Below are positions 1 to 9,766 of a stretch of DNA of 41,753 nt, one piece after another (positions within the stretch are counted from its first letter, which is position 1; each line of letters starts with the position of its first letter). The notes below the pieces were generated by a model. The model made no database searches. It saw nothing but the letters and a program-made list of their open reading frames with translations, and had not been told where the DNA came from. Source of the DNA: Pleurocapsaceae cyanobacterium CSU_1_1 (lineage in GTDB: Bacteria > Cyanobacteriota > Cyanobacteriia > Cyanobacteriales > Xenococcaceae); contig JAAUOU010000031.1 of assembly GCA_012034765.1 (NCBI GenBank), forward strand, positions 1 through 41,753, read 5' to 3'. The translations under genes and the position numbers were made by a program.

Positions 1-1
1 A

Positions 2-301
2 AAATTACATCCTTATATCACTATCGAACTTCAGGGACATACAGATTTTCGTGCTAGCGATCAATACAACTTGGATTTAAGTCGTCGCCGTGCTGATGCT
101 ACTCGCAACTATCTCTTGCAGCAGGGAGTAGATCCAGCCAGGATGACTATTCTTCCTTTGGGTGAATCTCAATTAGAAAAACCTGGGAAGACTATTGTTG
201 ACCATGCCTATAACCGCAGGGTAGAAGTGATTTTCCGCGATCTAAGGGGCGTAGACATCATTTTTGAGGATCAGGATAACGATTTGCAGTTGGAAAAATA
301 A
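2..301 (+). CDS. OmpA-family C-terminal domain protein (5' partial)
   Basis: Only the last 99 codons are in the window; the reading frame is open to the left edge. The residues match the peptidoglycan-binding OmpA/MotB domain: an IELQGHTD strand, then LDLSRRRADATRNYLLQQGVDPARM, split here as the helix LDLSRRRADATRNYL plus the V(D)P.R turn, then LPLGES, and near the end YNRRVEVIF. In this family the Asp of GHTD and the Arg of NRRVE contact diaminopimelate in peptidoglycan. A short acidic tail follows. The protein probably tethers the outer membrane or a surface structure to the cell wall. It ends 62 bp before the large secreted protein on the same strand, so the two may be co-transcribed. The N-terminal part is not visible, so the full architecture is unknown. 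Confidence 0.85.
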   Translation, partial: KLHPYITIELQGHTDFRASDQYNLDLSRRRADATRNYLLQQGVDPARMTILPLGESQLEKPGKTIVDHAYNRRVEVIFRDLRGVDIIFEDQDNDLQLEK

Positions 302-363
302 TACTAATTTACGGTCAACAAGGCTCTAGATTTTGAGTAGCAAGAATTTCTCTATTAAAAGTA

Positions 364-3300
364 ATGAATATATTATTAGACTTCCTAATCAAAATTAATA
401 ATCAACACAGTAATCAAGTTATCCAAAGATTTCGAGTTTGTGCTTTGACAATCTTCGCGCTGGGAAGTCTGTCTCAGGCTGCTCTTGCAGATTTGACTAT
501 TACACCTACCACCAACTCTACAACAATCGGCAATCAGTTGACAGGAAAAGATGTCACTATTTCTAATGTGACTATTAACCAAGGAACTATTGGTAACCAG
601 ACAGGGGTGTTTTCAGGAGGTATCACGGGAACAGCAGGGCCATTACTGGGTATTGCAGATGGTGTCGTTCTGGTTACAGGGACTGCAACTACAGCAGATG
701 GGCCCAATCGATATTCGAGTAGAACAACTGGCGGAGAAACAGGGCCAACTAGTACCTCACTGAGTTCAATTGAGAGCGGAGCGCAGTTTGATACTGTCAC
801 GCTCCAATTTAACGTAGTCCCCAACGGCAATACTTTGAGCCTGGAATACTTATTTGCTTCAGAAGAGTACAATGAATTTGTTTGTACTACTTTCAACGAT
901 GCGATGGGCATTTTTGTTAGTGGCCCTGGCATTACAGGCGAAGTTAATATTGCTCGACTCGAGCAAAATTTAGCTAGTTTTTCGATTAATGAAATCAACA
1001 GAGGAGTTGCTGGTGCTGCTGCATCTACTTTTCCAGCACCTTGTAATTTAAATAATTCTCAGTTTTATATCAATAATATCTCAAACTACAATGAAACAAT
1101 TGGCACAACAAATGCTGCCACCCCCGCAGCCGTTCAAAGCAGCTTTACTAATGTTGAATACGACGGCTTTACTAAACCACTAGCAGCCACTGTTAAAGTC
1201 CAGCCTAATCAAACCTATACTATTAAAATTGTAACTGCTGATATTGGCGATAGTGCTTGGGATGGAGGAGTTTTTATTGATCGCATGAATAGCTATGATC
1301 TAGACTATGGAGATGCACCTAACAGCTATGGAACCAGCAGCATAGATCAGGCTATTCAGCTTCCAGGACCTGCCAGACATAGTATTGACCCTATCCCCTT
1401 TGTTTATTTGGGTAGCGTTGCTCCAGATGCTGAGGGAAATGGAACTCCTGCAACATCTCCCAACCCTGCTAATAGTGATGACAATACAGCAAGTGATGAT
1501 GAAGACGCTTTTAGCAGCACTTTAACAGCATCTTCTGGAATTACTAGCCACACTATTTCTAACATTCCAGTTCATAATACTTCCACTCAAACAGCTAAAC
1601 TGATGGGCTGGATCGATTTTAATAAGGATGGTGATTTTTTAGATGCTGGAGAGCAAGCAACTGTCAATGTTTCCCCTAACCAAACTACTGCTAATTTAAC
1701 TTGGTCTGGCTTCTCAAGTACAAGTGTTGGCAATACCTACGCTCGCTTCCGCATTACAACCGATTCCAACTTAATTAACTCACCTTCTTCAATTGGCTTG
1801 GCTATAAATGGAGAAGTCGAAGATTATCAAGTTGCGATCGCTGGATATGACTATGGTGACGCTCCTAGCTCTTATGGAGATGCAAGTCATGACAATCCTG
1901 CTACTCCTACCGTATATTTGGGTAGCATTAAACCCGATAAAGAATTAAGTACTCAATTAGGAACTGATTCTGGTGCAGCAGCAGCAGGGGATGATAACAA
2001 TGGGACACCTGATGATGAAGATGCTTTTACTGCCTTAGCCAACGTCCCCATAGTTGGTAACTATAGTCTTAATGTCCCTGTACACAACACTAGTAGCAAT
2101 CCAGCTACTCTACACGCCTGGATTGACTTTGATAAAGACGGTCAATTTGAATCAGGAGAGTATCAAAATGCTACGGTTGCCAATAATAGCACTACTGCGA
2201 GTCTAAACTGGACTGTACCTATTGGTACTCTTCCTGGCAGTACTCATGTCCGCTTCCGTCTAACTAGCGATAATACTTTGATCGATAACATTGGGACAAG
2301 CAACATTGATGAACGTTCTATTGGTAATGCTAGTAACGGTGAAGTAGAAGATTACCCAGTATCTATATCCGTTCCAATTTATGATTATGGTGATGCTCCC
2401 GATACGGGTACAGGGACAGGGGCAGGGAATTATCAAACTACTGCTAGTGATGGTGGTGCAGCTCAAGTTAAGATTAATACTGCGGGGCTGGTTTTAAGTT
2501 TAGGCAGCAATATCGATACTGACGACGGGACTTTACAAAATGCTGCTGCTAATGCGGATGATATTAATGGTACACCCAATGACGAAGATGGAGTAGCAAG
2601 CTTTCCTGCTTTAACCACTACAGCTAATCAAACCTATACCGTCCCTGTCACTGTCCAAAATAATGTTCCTTCAGCTAATGCTTATTTAGTTGGCTATATT
2701 GACTTCAACAAAGATGGTGATTTCTTAGATGCTGGAGAAAAATCAGCGACTGTAACAATTCCTACTAATAGCACTAACCCTAGAACCTTTAACGTTACTT
2801 TTATTACTCCTGCTGGCATGACTACGGGTAATACCTATGCTCGCTTCCGTTTGGGTCAAGTTAAAGCCACAGCCGAGTCAGCTACAGGAGCTTCTATCAG
2901 CACTGATAACGGTGAAATCGAAGATTATCAAATTGCGATCGTCTCTCCCATATCACCTCTAGCAGGTCAACTGGTAATTAACGAAGTCTTTTATGCCCAA
3001 ACAGGAACTAGTGCTGATGAAAATGATGAATTTATTGAATTATTTAATTCCTCAAATAACACTATTGACATCAGTGGTTTTAAGTTGATCGATGGTAATT
3101 TGCTGGTTTCTGCAATCACTTATCCCAATGCTTTAGATAGCACAGCAGGTAGTATTACTGGTAATCAATCCCCCTATGTCTTTCCTCACGGAACTAGCTT
3201 GCAGCCAGGGGAATATGCAGTAATTTGGATTGGCGACGAAACTGCCGATCATGATGCGACTGGTGCAACTTTTCAAGCTTGGTTAGGTAGAATGCCCAAA

Positions 3301-4245
3301 CTTAATAATATTGGTGATGATATCTGGCTTTATGATGCTAATACTAGAATAATTGATTATATGGCTTATGGCACAGGGGCTGACATTAATATTCGACCAG
3401 ATTCTAGCCTTGGTTTTTGGGATAGCACTTATGAAAACAATCTAGGTGGAGCAGCTTCAGGACAGTCTATTAGCTTGACTCCTAATGGCATGGATGGCAA
3501 TACTAGTGCCTGTTGGGAAAAAACGGCGATCGCTATAAATGATTCCGATAGTGCCAGTACTCGTTGTCCTAACTTTCTGACAACTATTGACAGTGACACA
3601 TCGGTAATTAATTCCAATCAACGTATTACTAGCGTTGGTAGCAACAATAATGGTAAGGCTAATTTGATTCTGGTCAAGCGGATTACTAATATTTTACCGA
3701 ATTCCCAAAACATTAATTTCAACACTGTGATTGATGATGGTGTTCCCAATAATAATGACAATAACCCCAATTGGAAGAATAACTATTTACAAGGGCAAAT
3801 TAACGTCTCTAATGTCAAGCCAGGAGATGAAGTGGAATATACGATTTATTTTCTCTCTAATGGTTTAGGCAAGGAAGCTAAAAATGTCGAAATTTGTGAT
3901 GTTGTGCCAGACAATATGACTTTTGATAATCATAGCTATGATCGAAATTTCGGTATGGCTTTGGACTTAAGCGGAGCAACTTTACCGACTACTCCTTATA
4001 AAAAATTGTCCAATGCTATGGGAGATGACGAAGGAGATTTTTATCCCCCAGGCACAAATCCGCCAGTTACTCTGTGCAAGAAACATGACCCCAATGATCC
4101 TAATACTTTGATTCCTGTTGACAGTAGTAATAATCTTTCTGGAGCAGTATTAATTAAATTAAATGCACCTCTTCCTCCCGCTACAGGTTCAGGTACACCT
4201 CTAGATTCCTATGGCTTTATTCGTTTTCGTGCCAAAGTTAAATAG
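364..4245 (+). CDS. Large secreted surface protein: choice-of-anchor L, GEVEDY repeats, lamin-tail, DUF11-like
   Basis: This 1293-residue protein has a long basic N-region and a hydrophobic signal segment ending in an ALA site near residue 42, so it should be exported. Residues ~45-310 look like a choice-of-anchor L domain (LEYLFASEEYNEF, DGGVFIDRM). Three GEVEDY units follow (~315-495, ~500-690, ~700-900), each opening with YDYGDAP, carrying a WIDFNKDGDF-type calcium-like loop and ending in GEVEDY or GEIEDY. Residues ~905-1080 resemble a lamin-tail domain (LVINEVFYAQ, EFIELFNSS, GFKLIDG). The C-terminus has a DUF11-like beta domain (GDEVEYTIYFLSNG, ICDVVPDNMTF). No sortase motif, PEP-CTERM or transmembrane anchor is visible at the C-terminus. 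The role is probably adhesive or surface-structural; the substrate is unknown. The start is the first ATG and its ribosome site is weak. Confidence 0.85.
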   Translation: MNILLDFLIKINNQHSNQVIQRFRVCALTIFALGSLSQAALADLTITPTTNSTTIGNQLTGKDVTISNVTINQGTIGNQTGVFSGGITGTAGPLLGIADGVVLVTGTATTADGPNRYSSRTTGGETGPTSTSLSSIESGAQFDTVTLQFNVVPNGNTLSLEYLFASEEYNEFVCTTFNDAMGIFVSGPGITGEVNIARLEQNLASFSINEINRGVAGAAASTFPAPCNLNNSQFYINNISNYNETIGTTNAATPAAVQSSFTNVEYDGFTKPLAATVKVQPNQTYTIKIVTADIGDSAWDGGVFIDRMNSYDLDYGDAPNSYGTSSIDQAIQLPGPARHSIDPIPFVYLGSVAPDAEGNGTPATSPNPANSDDNTASDDEDAFSSTLTASSGITSHTISNIPVHNTSTQTAKLMGWIDFNKDGDFLDAGEQATVNVSPNQTTANLTWSGFSSTSVGNTYARFRITTDSNLINSPSSIGLAINGEVEDYQVAIAGYDYGDAPSSYGDASHDNPATPTVYLGSIKPDKELSTQLGTDSGAAAAGDDNNGTPDDEDAFTALANVPIVGNYSLNVPVHNTSSNPATLHAWIDFDKDGQFESGEYQNATVANNSTTASLNWTVPIGTLPGSTHVRFRLTSDNTLIDNIGTSNIDERSIGNASNGEVEDYPVSISVPIYDYGDAPDTGTGTGAGNYQTTASDGGAAQVKINTAGLVLSLGSNIDTDDGTLQNAAANADDINGTPNDEDGVASFPALTTTANQTYTVPVTVQNNVPSANAYLVGYIDFNKDGDFLDAGEKSATVTIPTNSTNPRTFNVTFITPAGMTTGNTYARFRLGQVKATAESATGASISTDNGEIEDYQIAIVSPISPLAGQLVINEVFYAQTGTSADENDEFIELFNSSNNTIDISGFKLIDGNLLVSAITYPNALDSTAGSITGNQSPYVFPHGTSLQPGEYAVIWIGDETADHDATGATFQAWLGRMPKLNNIGDDIWLYDANTRIIDYMAYGTGADINIRPDSSLGFWDSTYENNLGGAASGQSISLTPNGMDGNTSACWEKTAIAINDSDSASTRCPNFLTTIDSDTSVINSNQRITSVGSNNNGKANLILVKRITNILPNSQNINFNTVIDDGVPNNNDNNPNWKNNYLQGQINVSNVKPGDEVEYTIYFLSNGLGKEAKNVEICDVVPDNMTFDNHSYDRNFGMALDLSGATLPTTPYKKLSNAMGDDEGDFYPPGTNPPVTLCKKHDPNDPNTLIPVDSSNNLSGAVLIKLNAPLPPATGSGTPLDSYGFIRFRAKVK

Positions 4246-4291
4246 CTTTACAAGCAACTTACAAAAAACTTTCGATCCGCACTGCTAACTG

Positions 4292-4326
4292 CTCTTGATT
4301 AATTTTCCTCTAAAAATAATCAAGAG
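4292..4326. terminator. Hairpin between convergent genes
   Basis: A perfect 10-bp inverted repeat (CTCTTGATTA at 4292-4301, TAATCAAGAG at 4317-4326) with a 15-nt loop lies between the convergent ends of the surface protein and ndhD. It could end transcription from both sides. There is no clear U-tract on either strand, so this is a plausible but unproven terminator. Confidence 0.4.
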
Positions 4327-4397
4327 ACTGACAATAGCTACAAATTGAGCAAATCAGGCTCTTGAAAAATAGGTCTTAAATTTTGAATAATCGACAG

Positions 4398-6047
4398 TTA
4401 TTTAGAAATTTCACCAATTATAGGTGCTTGAGCCAAGGTCATGTGCTTTTGTTGAGCAATGATTACTTGAGATTGGCTAACTTCAGCATTAATCGCTACT
4501 GTTTTTACATCATACATTTGAGTAAAGAGCTTGGGATAAAGTCCTATACCAACAATCATTACTAAGAAACAAGCTGCAATAAAGATTTCTCTAGAGTTAG
4601 CATCATCAAAGGGAGCTTCTCCAGGTAAGACGCAGCTATTACCAAAACATACCGCAGGTTCGTTAGTTGGCTTTTTCATTTTGGCTTGGTCAATATCGCA
4701 GGCTAGAGCTTCATTAGAGTTGAAGAACACTAGTCTGAGCATAGACAACAAATAAATAGGAGTCATAATGATTCCTACCGCAGCCAAGAAAATCGTTACC
4801 GTAGAAAAAGTTGGGCTGTAAACATCGTTAGTAGCCATGCCCACAAAGATAGCAATTTCACTAGCAAAGCCACTCATTCCTGGGAGCGCTAAAGAAGCCA
4901 TTGCAGCGGTAGTAAATAAAGCAAAAGCTTTAGGCATTACTAACGCTATACCATCCATACGATCCATGAATAAAGTATGGGTGCGGTCATAGGTAACTCC
5001 TGTTAAGAAAAATAATACAGAGGCGATTAAGCCATGAGACAGCATCTGTAGCATCGCTCCACTCGTGCCAATATCTGTAAAAGAGGCAATTCCAATCAGC
5101 ACAAATCCCATGTGTGAAACAGAGGAGTATGCCAAACGGCGTTTCATGTTGGTTTGAGCAAAGGAACTAAAGCCACCATAAACAATATTGATTACTCCCA
5201 AGGTTACTAATAAAGGAGCAAAATAAACGTGAGCGTCGGTCAACAGTTCCATATTGAAGCGAATTAAACCATAGCCACCCATTTTAAGCAATACGCCCGC
5301 TAAAATCATTGATACTGGAGCAGAAGCTTCGCCGTGAGCATCGGGCAACCATGTATGCAAAGGAAAAATAGCTAATTTAACACCGAAGGCAATTAGTAAG
5401 CCTGCATATAGAGGTACTTCTAAAGCCAAGGGATAATCTTTTAAAGCTAAAGCAGCAATATCAAAGGTTAAGTTATCGCCGTAGAAAGCCATTCCCAAGC
5501 CTGCTACCAGGATAAAGATTGAGGCTGCTGCGGTATAGAGTAAAAATTTAGTTGCCGCGTAACGACGCTTAGAGCCACCCCAAATGGAAACAAGTAAATA
5601 GACAGGAACTAACTCAAGCTCCCACATAACAAAAAATAGCAATATATCCTGTGCCACGAATACTCCAATTTGCGCTGAATACAGCACTAGCATGAGGAAG
5701 TAGAACAGGCGAGGCTTTCGATCTACTTGCCAAGCAGATAACATTGCTAGAGTTGTGACAAATCCTGCTAATAAGACTAAAGGAGCAGAGATCCCATCGA
5801 CCGAGACTGACCAGCTAATCCCAAGTTGAGGAATCCAGCTATAGCTTTCGACTAGTTGGAATTGCGCGCTACTGGAATCGTAGTTGGTCCAGAAGGCATA
5901 TCCCATTAAGATGAAGTCGATAATACCAACACTTAGAGCATACCAACGTACGGTTTTACCATCTTTATCAGGAATCAGAGGGATTGCTAGAGCAGCAAAT
6001 AGAGGTAAAAAGATAATCGCGGTAAGCCAGGGAAATTGAGCTACCAT
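4398..6047 (-). CDS. ndhD: NAD(P)H-quinone oxidoreductase subunit 4 (NdhD)
   Basis: A 549-residue, very hydrophobic protein with about 14 membrane segments, full length for the NuoM/NdhD antiporter-like subunit of cyanobacterial NDH-1 in the thylakoid membrane. Family signatures seen are [23 protein letters not shown] (the conserved Glu in the WELELVP helix), [17 protein letters not shown], and [20 protein letters not shown]-1 carries respiratory and cyclic electron flow, and NdhD is one of the proton-pumping arms. A cysteine-containing insert late in the protein ([17 protein letters not shown]) resembles the NdhD1/D2 type rather than the CO2-uptake NdhD3/D4 type, but I do not assign the paralogue firmly. 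It is a single gene, convergent with the surface protein and divergent from the prohibitin-like gene. Confidence 0.95.
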   Translation of the reverse strand: MVAQFPWLTAIIFLPLFAALAIPLIPDKDGKTVRWYALSVGIIDFILMGYAFWTNYDSSSAQFQLVESYSWIPQLGISWSVSVDGISAPLVLLAGFVTTLAMLSAWQVDRKPRLFYFLMLVLYSAQIGVFVAQDILLFFVMWELELVPVYLLVSIWGGSKRRYAATKFLLYTAAASIFILVAGLGMAFYGDNLTFDIAALALKDYPLALEVPLYAGLLIAFGVKLAIFPLHTWLPDAHGEASAPVSMILAGVLLKMGGYGLIRFNMELLTDAHVYFAPLLVTLGVINIVYGGFSSFAQTNMKRRLAYSSVSHMGFVLIGIASFTDIGTSGAMLQMLSHGLIASVLFFLTGVTYDRTHTLFMDRMDGIALVMPKAFALFTTAAMASLALPGMSGFASEIAIFVGMATNDVYSPTFSTVTIFLAAVGIIMTPIYLLSMLRLVFFNSNEALACDIDQAKMKKPTNEPAVCFGNSCVLPGEAPFDDANSREIFIAACFLVMIVGIGLYPKLFTQMYDVKTVAINAEVSQSQVIIAQQKHMTLAQAPIIGEISK

Positions 6048-6428
6048 GGTGAGTTTTGTTATGTAGTTTGTTATTTGTTAATAAAAGTATATTATATTAA
6101 CCTTTGTTAAGAACATTGTAATTTTAAATTTAGCGAGATTTAAGCTAAACTTTACACAATCTTTAAACAAATGCTCCAGGATTCCAGGTTTTGACTGGTT
6201 TTTGGGTAATAGCAATAACTTTTGGTTGCTTCAACTAATCAGTAACTGCGCAACGGACGTAACGCCACAACTCTTTTTTGCTTTTCTCCTAAATATCTGT
6301 TTCCAGGTTATCCTGGTTGATCAATAGACACTTTACTGAGTTTGTTAATCAATCTGAAACCATTTAAAGCTTGTAAAGCTTGAATAAAGTAAGTCTAAGT
6401 CTGCTTGAATATATTTTTTTATGGCAGT
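6048..6428. other. Intergenic region, divergent promoters expected
   Basis: About 380 bp between the divergent ndhD and prohibitin-like genes. It must hold both promoters, but I cannot place a convincing -35/-10 pair. Visible structure is limited: two AAAGCTTG-type copies at about 6366-6382 just before the second gene, and AT-rich DNA next to ndhD. No RNA gene or coding frame is supported. Confidence 0.5.
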
Positions 6429-7259
6429 ATGAAAAATAACCTTAATAACTTTAAGATCTCTTTCCCTTTAGGATTAACAACTTATTTAATTGGTGGTGCT
6501 GTTTTATTGTTAGGGTTGACCATTTTTAAACCATTTACTATTATCAATGCAGGCGATCGCGGAGTGGTGATGCGCTTTGGCAAAGTTCAAGATAATGTTT
6601 TGGATGAAGGCATTCACCCGATTATACCCATAGTTAATACCGTAGAACATCTGACCGTTAGAGTGCAAAAAAGCGATATTATTGCTCAAGCCTCTTCTAA
6701 AGATTTACAGGATGTCAAAACTGACGTTACTATCAACTGGCATATCGATCCTGCTCAAGTAAATCGTATTTATCAACGCATCGGGGATGAAGAAGAAATT
6801 CTCAACGGTATTGTATCTCCTGCTGTTAATGAAGTAGTGAAAGCTGCCACAGCTAAAAAAACGGCTGAGGAAATTATTACTAAACGAACAGAATTAAAGC
6901 AAGAAATCGATTTGCAGTTGCAAGAGAGGCTAAAAGACTACGACATTGACATTGATGACGTTTCTTTGGTGAATGTTTCCTTTTCTCCTGAATTTGCCAA
7001 AGCGATTGAAGCTAAACAAATTGCTGAACAACAGGCAAAGCAAGCCGATTTCGAAGCTTTAAAAGCCGAAAAAGAAGCAACAGCAGCGGTTAACCGTGCC
7101 AAGGGACAAGCAGAAGCTCAAAGATTACAACGTCTCACCTTAACCCCAGAATTATTACAACAACAGGCGATCGATAAATGGGATGGTAAATTTCCTACTG
7201 TTATGGGAGGAGAGACTCTACCGTTAATTAATCTTAGTCCCGAACAACTGGCAAATTGA
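6429..7259 (+). CDS. Prohibitin/SPFH-domain membrane protein
   Basis: A 276-residue protein with one N-terminal membrane helix (about residues 15-35, YLIGGAVLLLGLTIF) followed by an SPFH (band 7) domain: the NAGDRGVVMRFGKVQ opening is typical of prohibitins, and an Ala/Glu/Lys-rich coiled coil (AKAIEAKQIAEQQAKQ) follows. Members form ring or cage assemblies on membranes that organise lipids or restrain FtsH-type proteases; cyanobacteria have homologues in thylakoid or plasma membranes. I chose the ATG at 6429. An in-frame TTG at 6405 would add eight residues (MNIFFYGS), but neither site has a clear Shine-Dalgarno sequence. A short heptamer repeat follows the stop codon. Confidence 0.88.
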   Translation: MKNNLNNFKISFPLGLTTYLIGGAVLLLGLTIFKPFTIINAGDRGVVMRFGKVQDNVLDEGIHPIIPIVNTVEHLTVRVQKSDIIAQASSKDLQDVKTDVTINWHIDPAQVNRIYQRIGDEEEILNGIVSPAVNEVVKAATAKKTAEEIITKRTELKQEIDLQLQERLKDYDIDIDDVSLVNVSFSPEFAKAIEAKQIAEQQAKQADFEALKAEKEATAAVNRAKGQAEAQRLQRLTLTPELLQQQAIDKWDGKFPTVMGGETLPLINLSPEQLAN

Positions 7260-7263
7260 TCCG

Positions 7264-7284
7264 TCTGCCATCTGCAATCTGCCT
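7264..7284. repeat. Three-copy heptamer tandem repeat
   Basis: Three imperfect 7-bp units (TCTGCCA, TCTGCAA, TCTGCCT) lie directly behind the prohibitin-like gene. The unit length and intergenic position fit the STRR class of cyanobacterial short tandem repeats, of which longer examples occur elsewhere in this window. Confidence 0.5.
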
Positions 7285-7404
7285 TCGTTCCGTATTTACA
7301 CCGTAAATAAAATAAAGCCATTGGTTAGCCTCTGAGAAAACACTATGGTGGAAACAAGACAACGGGCTTAGGTTAGATAGGTTAATTTAGTCGCTAAATA
7401 CCCG

Positions 7405-8394
7405 ATGCTGAGGGATATAAGTCGTTGCCAGGTGATTCAAAAATTTTCTTTTATTGAAAGTTTAAGCTTATCTCGCTCTAGGAATCATCATTTTCAAGCA
7501 AATTTAGGGAAGTTTAATACTAATCAAACTAATAGTTTTCAGCAACAGAGAGGATCTAATGATCATCAATTAGTAACCAAGACTTCAAAACAACCTTCCG
7601 CCATTGTTACTACCTCTAATAGAGCAACTACGATTGATAGTAATTGGTATCAACCAACAACCGACTATAGCTTAAGCCTGGCAGAAATAATTCGTGCCAC
7701 CACGGACAATTATGTAGAGCCAAATTTCAAATTGAGTTTAAACTCATCTACTCGAAATGGTTACTTAGGAAAAACACTGTTTTTCCTTGCCTGTAGCTAT
7801 TGTTTATTAGTTGCCTGGTGGCTGTTTAGACATCAGGGAATACTAACTGCGATCGCTGGTGGCAAAAATATTGTACTGTCTAAATCTGATGTTCAATTTA
7901 TTGATTACATGGAGCGATCGCTCGACCAGATAGATCGTAAAATTGCCGTCCACAAAAAAACTAATGATCGGGTAGTATATGTTCCCGTATATACCCCTAC
8001 ACCGACAATGCCTCAAGTAGCCAGCAATAATGCACCTTTGGCTTTACCCAATAGCAGCATCCCTGCTCTGCCTCCGCCTGTTGAACCTTTAGCAATTCCT
8101 GAACCACCTCCTTTGCCTGAACCCACTCCTATCAACGATAATGCAGTTAATTCAGTACAGAGTAATCAAGTAGCGATCGCCAGTCAACCCAAGATTAGTC
8201 ACACTTTAATGGGAGTTTTGAACTTAGGAGGCGATCGTTCAGCAGCATTAATCAAGGTTCAAGGTCAAACTAGGCGAGTTTGGGTGGGAGAAGAAATTAA
8301 CGACGGTTGGATTTTAGAATCGATCGCCAATCAACAAGCCAATATTAGCTATCAAGGTGAGGTTCGTTCCATTTCTGTAGGCGAAACGTTTTAA
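7405..8394 (+). CDS. Membrane protein with C-terminal GspC/PilP-like domain
   Basis: A 329-residue protein of three parts. The N-terminal ~120 residues are polar and Ser/Asn/Gln-rich, with no clear fold. One transmembrane helix follows at about residues 125-147 (GKTLFFLACSYCLLVAWWLF). Then come a short helix and a long Pro-rich linker (~190-255). The C-terminal ~65 residues (LMGVLNLGGDRSAALIKVQG, RRVWVGEEINDGWILESI, ISVGETF) look like the small beta domain of type II secretion GspC or type IV pilus PilP proteins, where a reset of the GE(E/S)I.DGW loop is typical. By analogy it would link an inner-membrane assembly platform to an outer-membrane secretin. No other pilus gene is nearby, so the role is inference. 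ATG 7405 is the only good start. Confidence 0.7.
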   Translation: MLRDISRCQVIQKFSFIESLSLSRSRNHHFQANLGKFNTNQTNSFQQQRGSNDHQLVTKTSKQPSAIVTTSNRATTIDSNWYQPTTDYSLSLAEIIRATTDNYVEPNFKLSLNSSTRNGYLGKTLFFLACSYCLLVAWWLFRHQGILTAIAGGKNIVLSKSDVQFIDYMERSLDQIDRKIAVHKKTNDRVVYVPVYTPTPTMPQVASNNAPLALPNSSIPALPPPVEPLAIPEPPPLPEPTPINDNAVNSVQSNQVAIASQPKISHTLMGVLNLGGDRSAALIKVQGQTRRVWVGEEINDGWILESIANQQANISYQGEVRSISVGETF

Positions 8395-8431
8395 AATATG
8401 AGATAAAGCCAAGTATTTTGAGAATTTTAAG

Positions 8432-9007
8432 ATGGGTTTATTTGATGACATTAATCAGTTTTTGGAAGAGCGACTAGATGAATTTTTGCAAAATAATCCT
8501 CATCTTGAACTACAGGCACTAGAAGAGCAATTACGGGAACAGGAACAAGATACAACTAAGCTAATTTCTCGACTCCAGCTAGAAGAAAAAAACCTGCAAG
8601 ATCAGATCCTGGCGATCGCCAATGATATTCAAACCTGGCACGGTAGAATTGATAAGGCGGAGAAAGCTAATCGACAAGATTTGGCGAGTGCAGCCAGAGA
8701 GCGAGAAGCTGAATTACTCAGGCAAGGGAATCAAATTTGGGGACAGATGCAGGGGGTAAAGCAACGCACCACCCAAGCTAAAGAATTGCTGTTGCAGGTT
8801 AAACGAAAGCGTCAAGAAGTTAAGCAGTCTACTTCAACTCAAGCTAACTTTACTAGCACGACTAATTCATCTAGTGATACGATTGGCTGGGATCGTGGTG
8901 GTAATTCGCCTCAATATCGCCGTAGTGCCGATCCTTTAGAAGCTGAGTTTCAAAAATGGGAAGTAGATGAAGAATTAGAGCAAATCAAAAAGAACATTAA
9001 TCAGTAG
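8432..9007 (+). CDS. TIGR04376-type cyanobacterial coiled-coil protein
   Basis: A 191-residue soluble protein starting MGLFDDINQFLEERLDEFL, with the N-P-H-L-E-L-Q-A-L-E-E-Q-L run that marks a cyanobacteria-specific family I know as TIGR04376. Residues ~25-135 are continuous charged helix (heptad-like Leu/Ile/Ala, QLREQEQDTTKLISRLQLEE, LLRQGNQIWGQMQGVKQR) and should form a coiled coil. A low-complexity Ser/Thr/Asn stretch and a short acidic tail end the protein. No catalytic motif is visible and the function is unknown. It lies 37 bp behind the GspC-like gene and 48 bp before the next gene, so it may be in the same transcription unit. Confidence 0.8.
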   Translation: MGLFDDINQFLEERLDEFLQNNPHLELQALEEQLREQEQDTTKLISRLQLEEKNLQDQILAIANDIQTWHGRIDKAEKANRQDLASAAREREAELLRQGNQIWGQMQGVKQRTTQAKELLLQVKRKRQEVKQSTSTQANFTSTTNSSSDTIGWDRGGNSPQYRRSADPLEAEFQKWEVDEELEQIKKNINQ

Positions 9008-9055
9008 ATAACCTCAGTTCGGCGTTGGTGATTTAAGTATTTCCTCTAGATATAT

Positions 9056-9766
9056 ATGACCCCCAGAGACTTATTTGCTCGTGAAGCCCTAGCACAAATT
9101 CCCAAGATCCTGACTTTATTGGATCGTAATCCCCACAGCCCAACTTATGGTTGTTTTGATCGCACTTTCTGGCAATATAAAGTCATCGATTTTCCTGCGG
9201 GGATGTCTCAGGAATTCGTCTATCCGCTGGCGTTGGCTTATGGTTGCGATCTGCCAGGGAATATTTATTATCAGCAACCTATGCTTAAGGAGTGGGTTAA
9301 AGCAGGGATTGAATACGCCTATTTCAGCAGTCATAGTAATGGTTCTTGTGATGATTATTTTCCCTATGAAAGAGCAGCGGGTGCAGCAGCCTTTTCTTTA
9401 CTAGCCTGTTTAGAAAGTACAACTCTATTAGGTTTAGAGCATTCGCCAGCAGTGTTGGATTTCTTCCGCAGACGAGCAGACTGGTTAGCAGAACATCAGG
9501 AAAGCGGACGGTTAACTAATCATCAGGCTTTGATTGTGCTGTGTTTAGAGTTAGTGGGCAGATTGTTACAAACAGATCGTTGGTCAGTTAGTCAGCAAGA
9601 GCGTTTAGAACAGGTATATGCTTGGCAAAATCCCGAAGGTTGGTTTATTGAATATGAAGGTTGCGATCCTGGCTACCATACCCTAACTATTTCTTGTTTG
9701 GCGCGGTTAGATCAATTACAGCCAAATGAGAGGTTAAAACAGGCGATCGCTCTGCGGTCAAGTTAG
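9056..9766 (+). pseudogene. Conserved hypothetical, N-terminal part (frameshifted)
   Basis: The first 236 residues of a protein whose frame continues, one base out of phase, to 10653. Helical repeats with many aromatic residues (TFWQYKVIDFPAGMSQEFVYPLALAY, split by Gly turns; PYERAAGAAAFSLLACLE; NPEGWFIEYEGCDPGYH) suggest an alpha/alpha-toroid such as those of polysaccharide lyases or terpenoid cyclases, but I do not recognise the family. The frame ends in a TAG at 9764-9766, while the continuing frame is open from 9754. Inserting one G in CTGCGG (9752-9757), giving CTGGCGG, would restore Leu-Ala-Val-Lys and a 532-residue protein. This may be a real mutation or a sequencing undercall. Confidence 0.75.

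Noticed and set aside
534-998. Minus-strand ORF inside the surface-protein gene, and similar long antisense frames within other genes
   Set aside because: They are shadows of strong coding genes on the other strand with no start signals or domain features.
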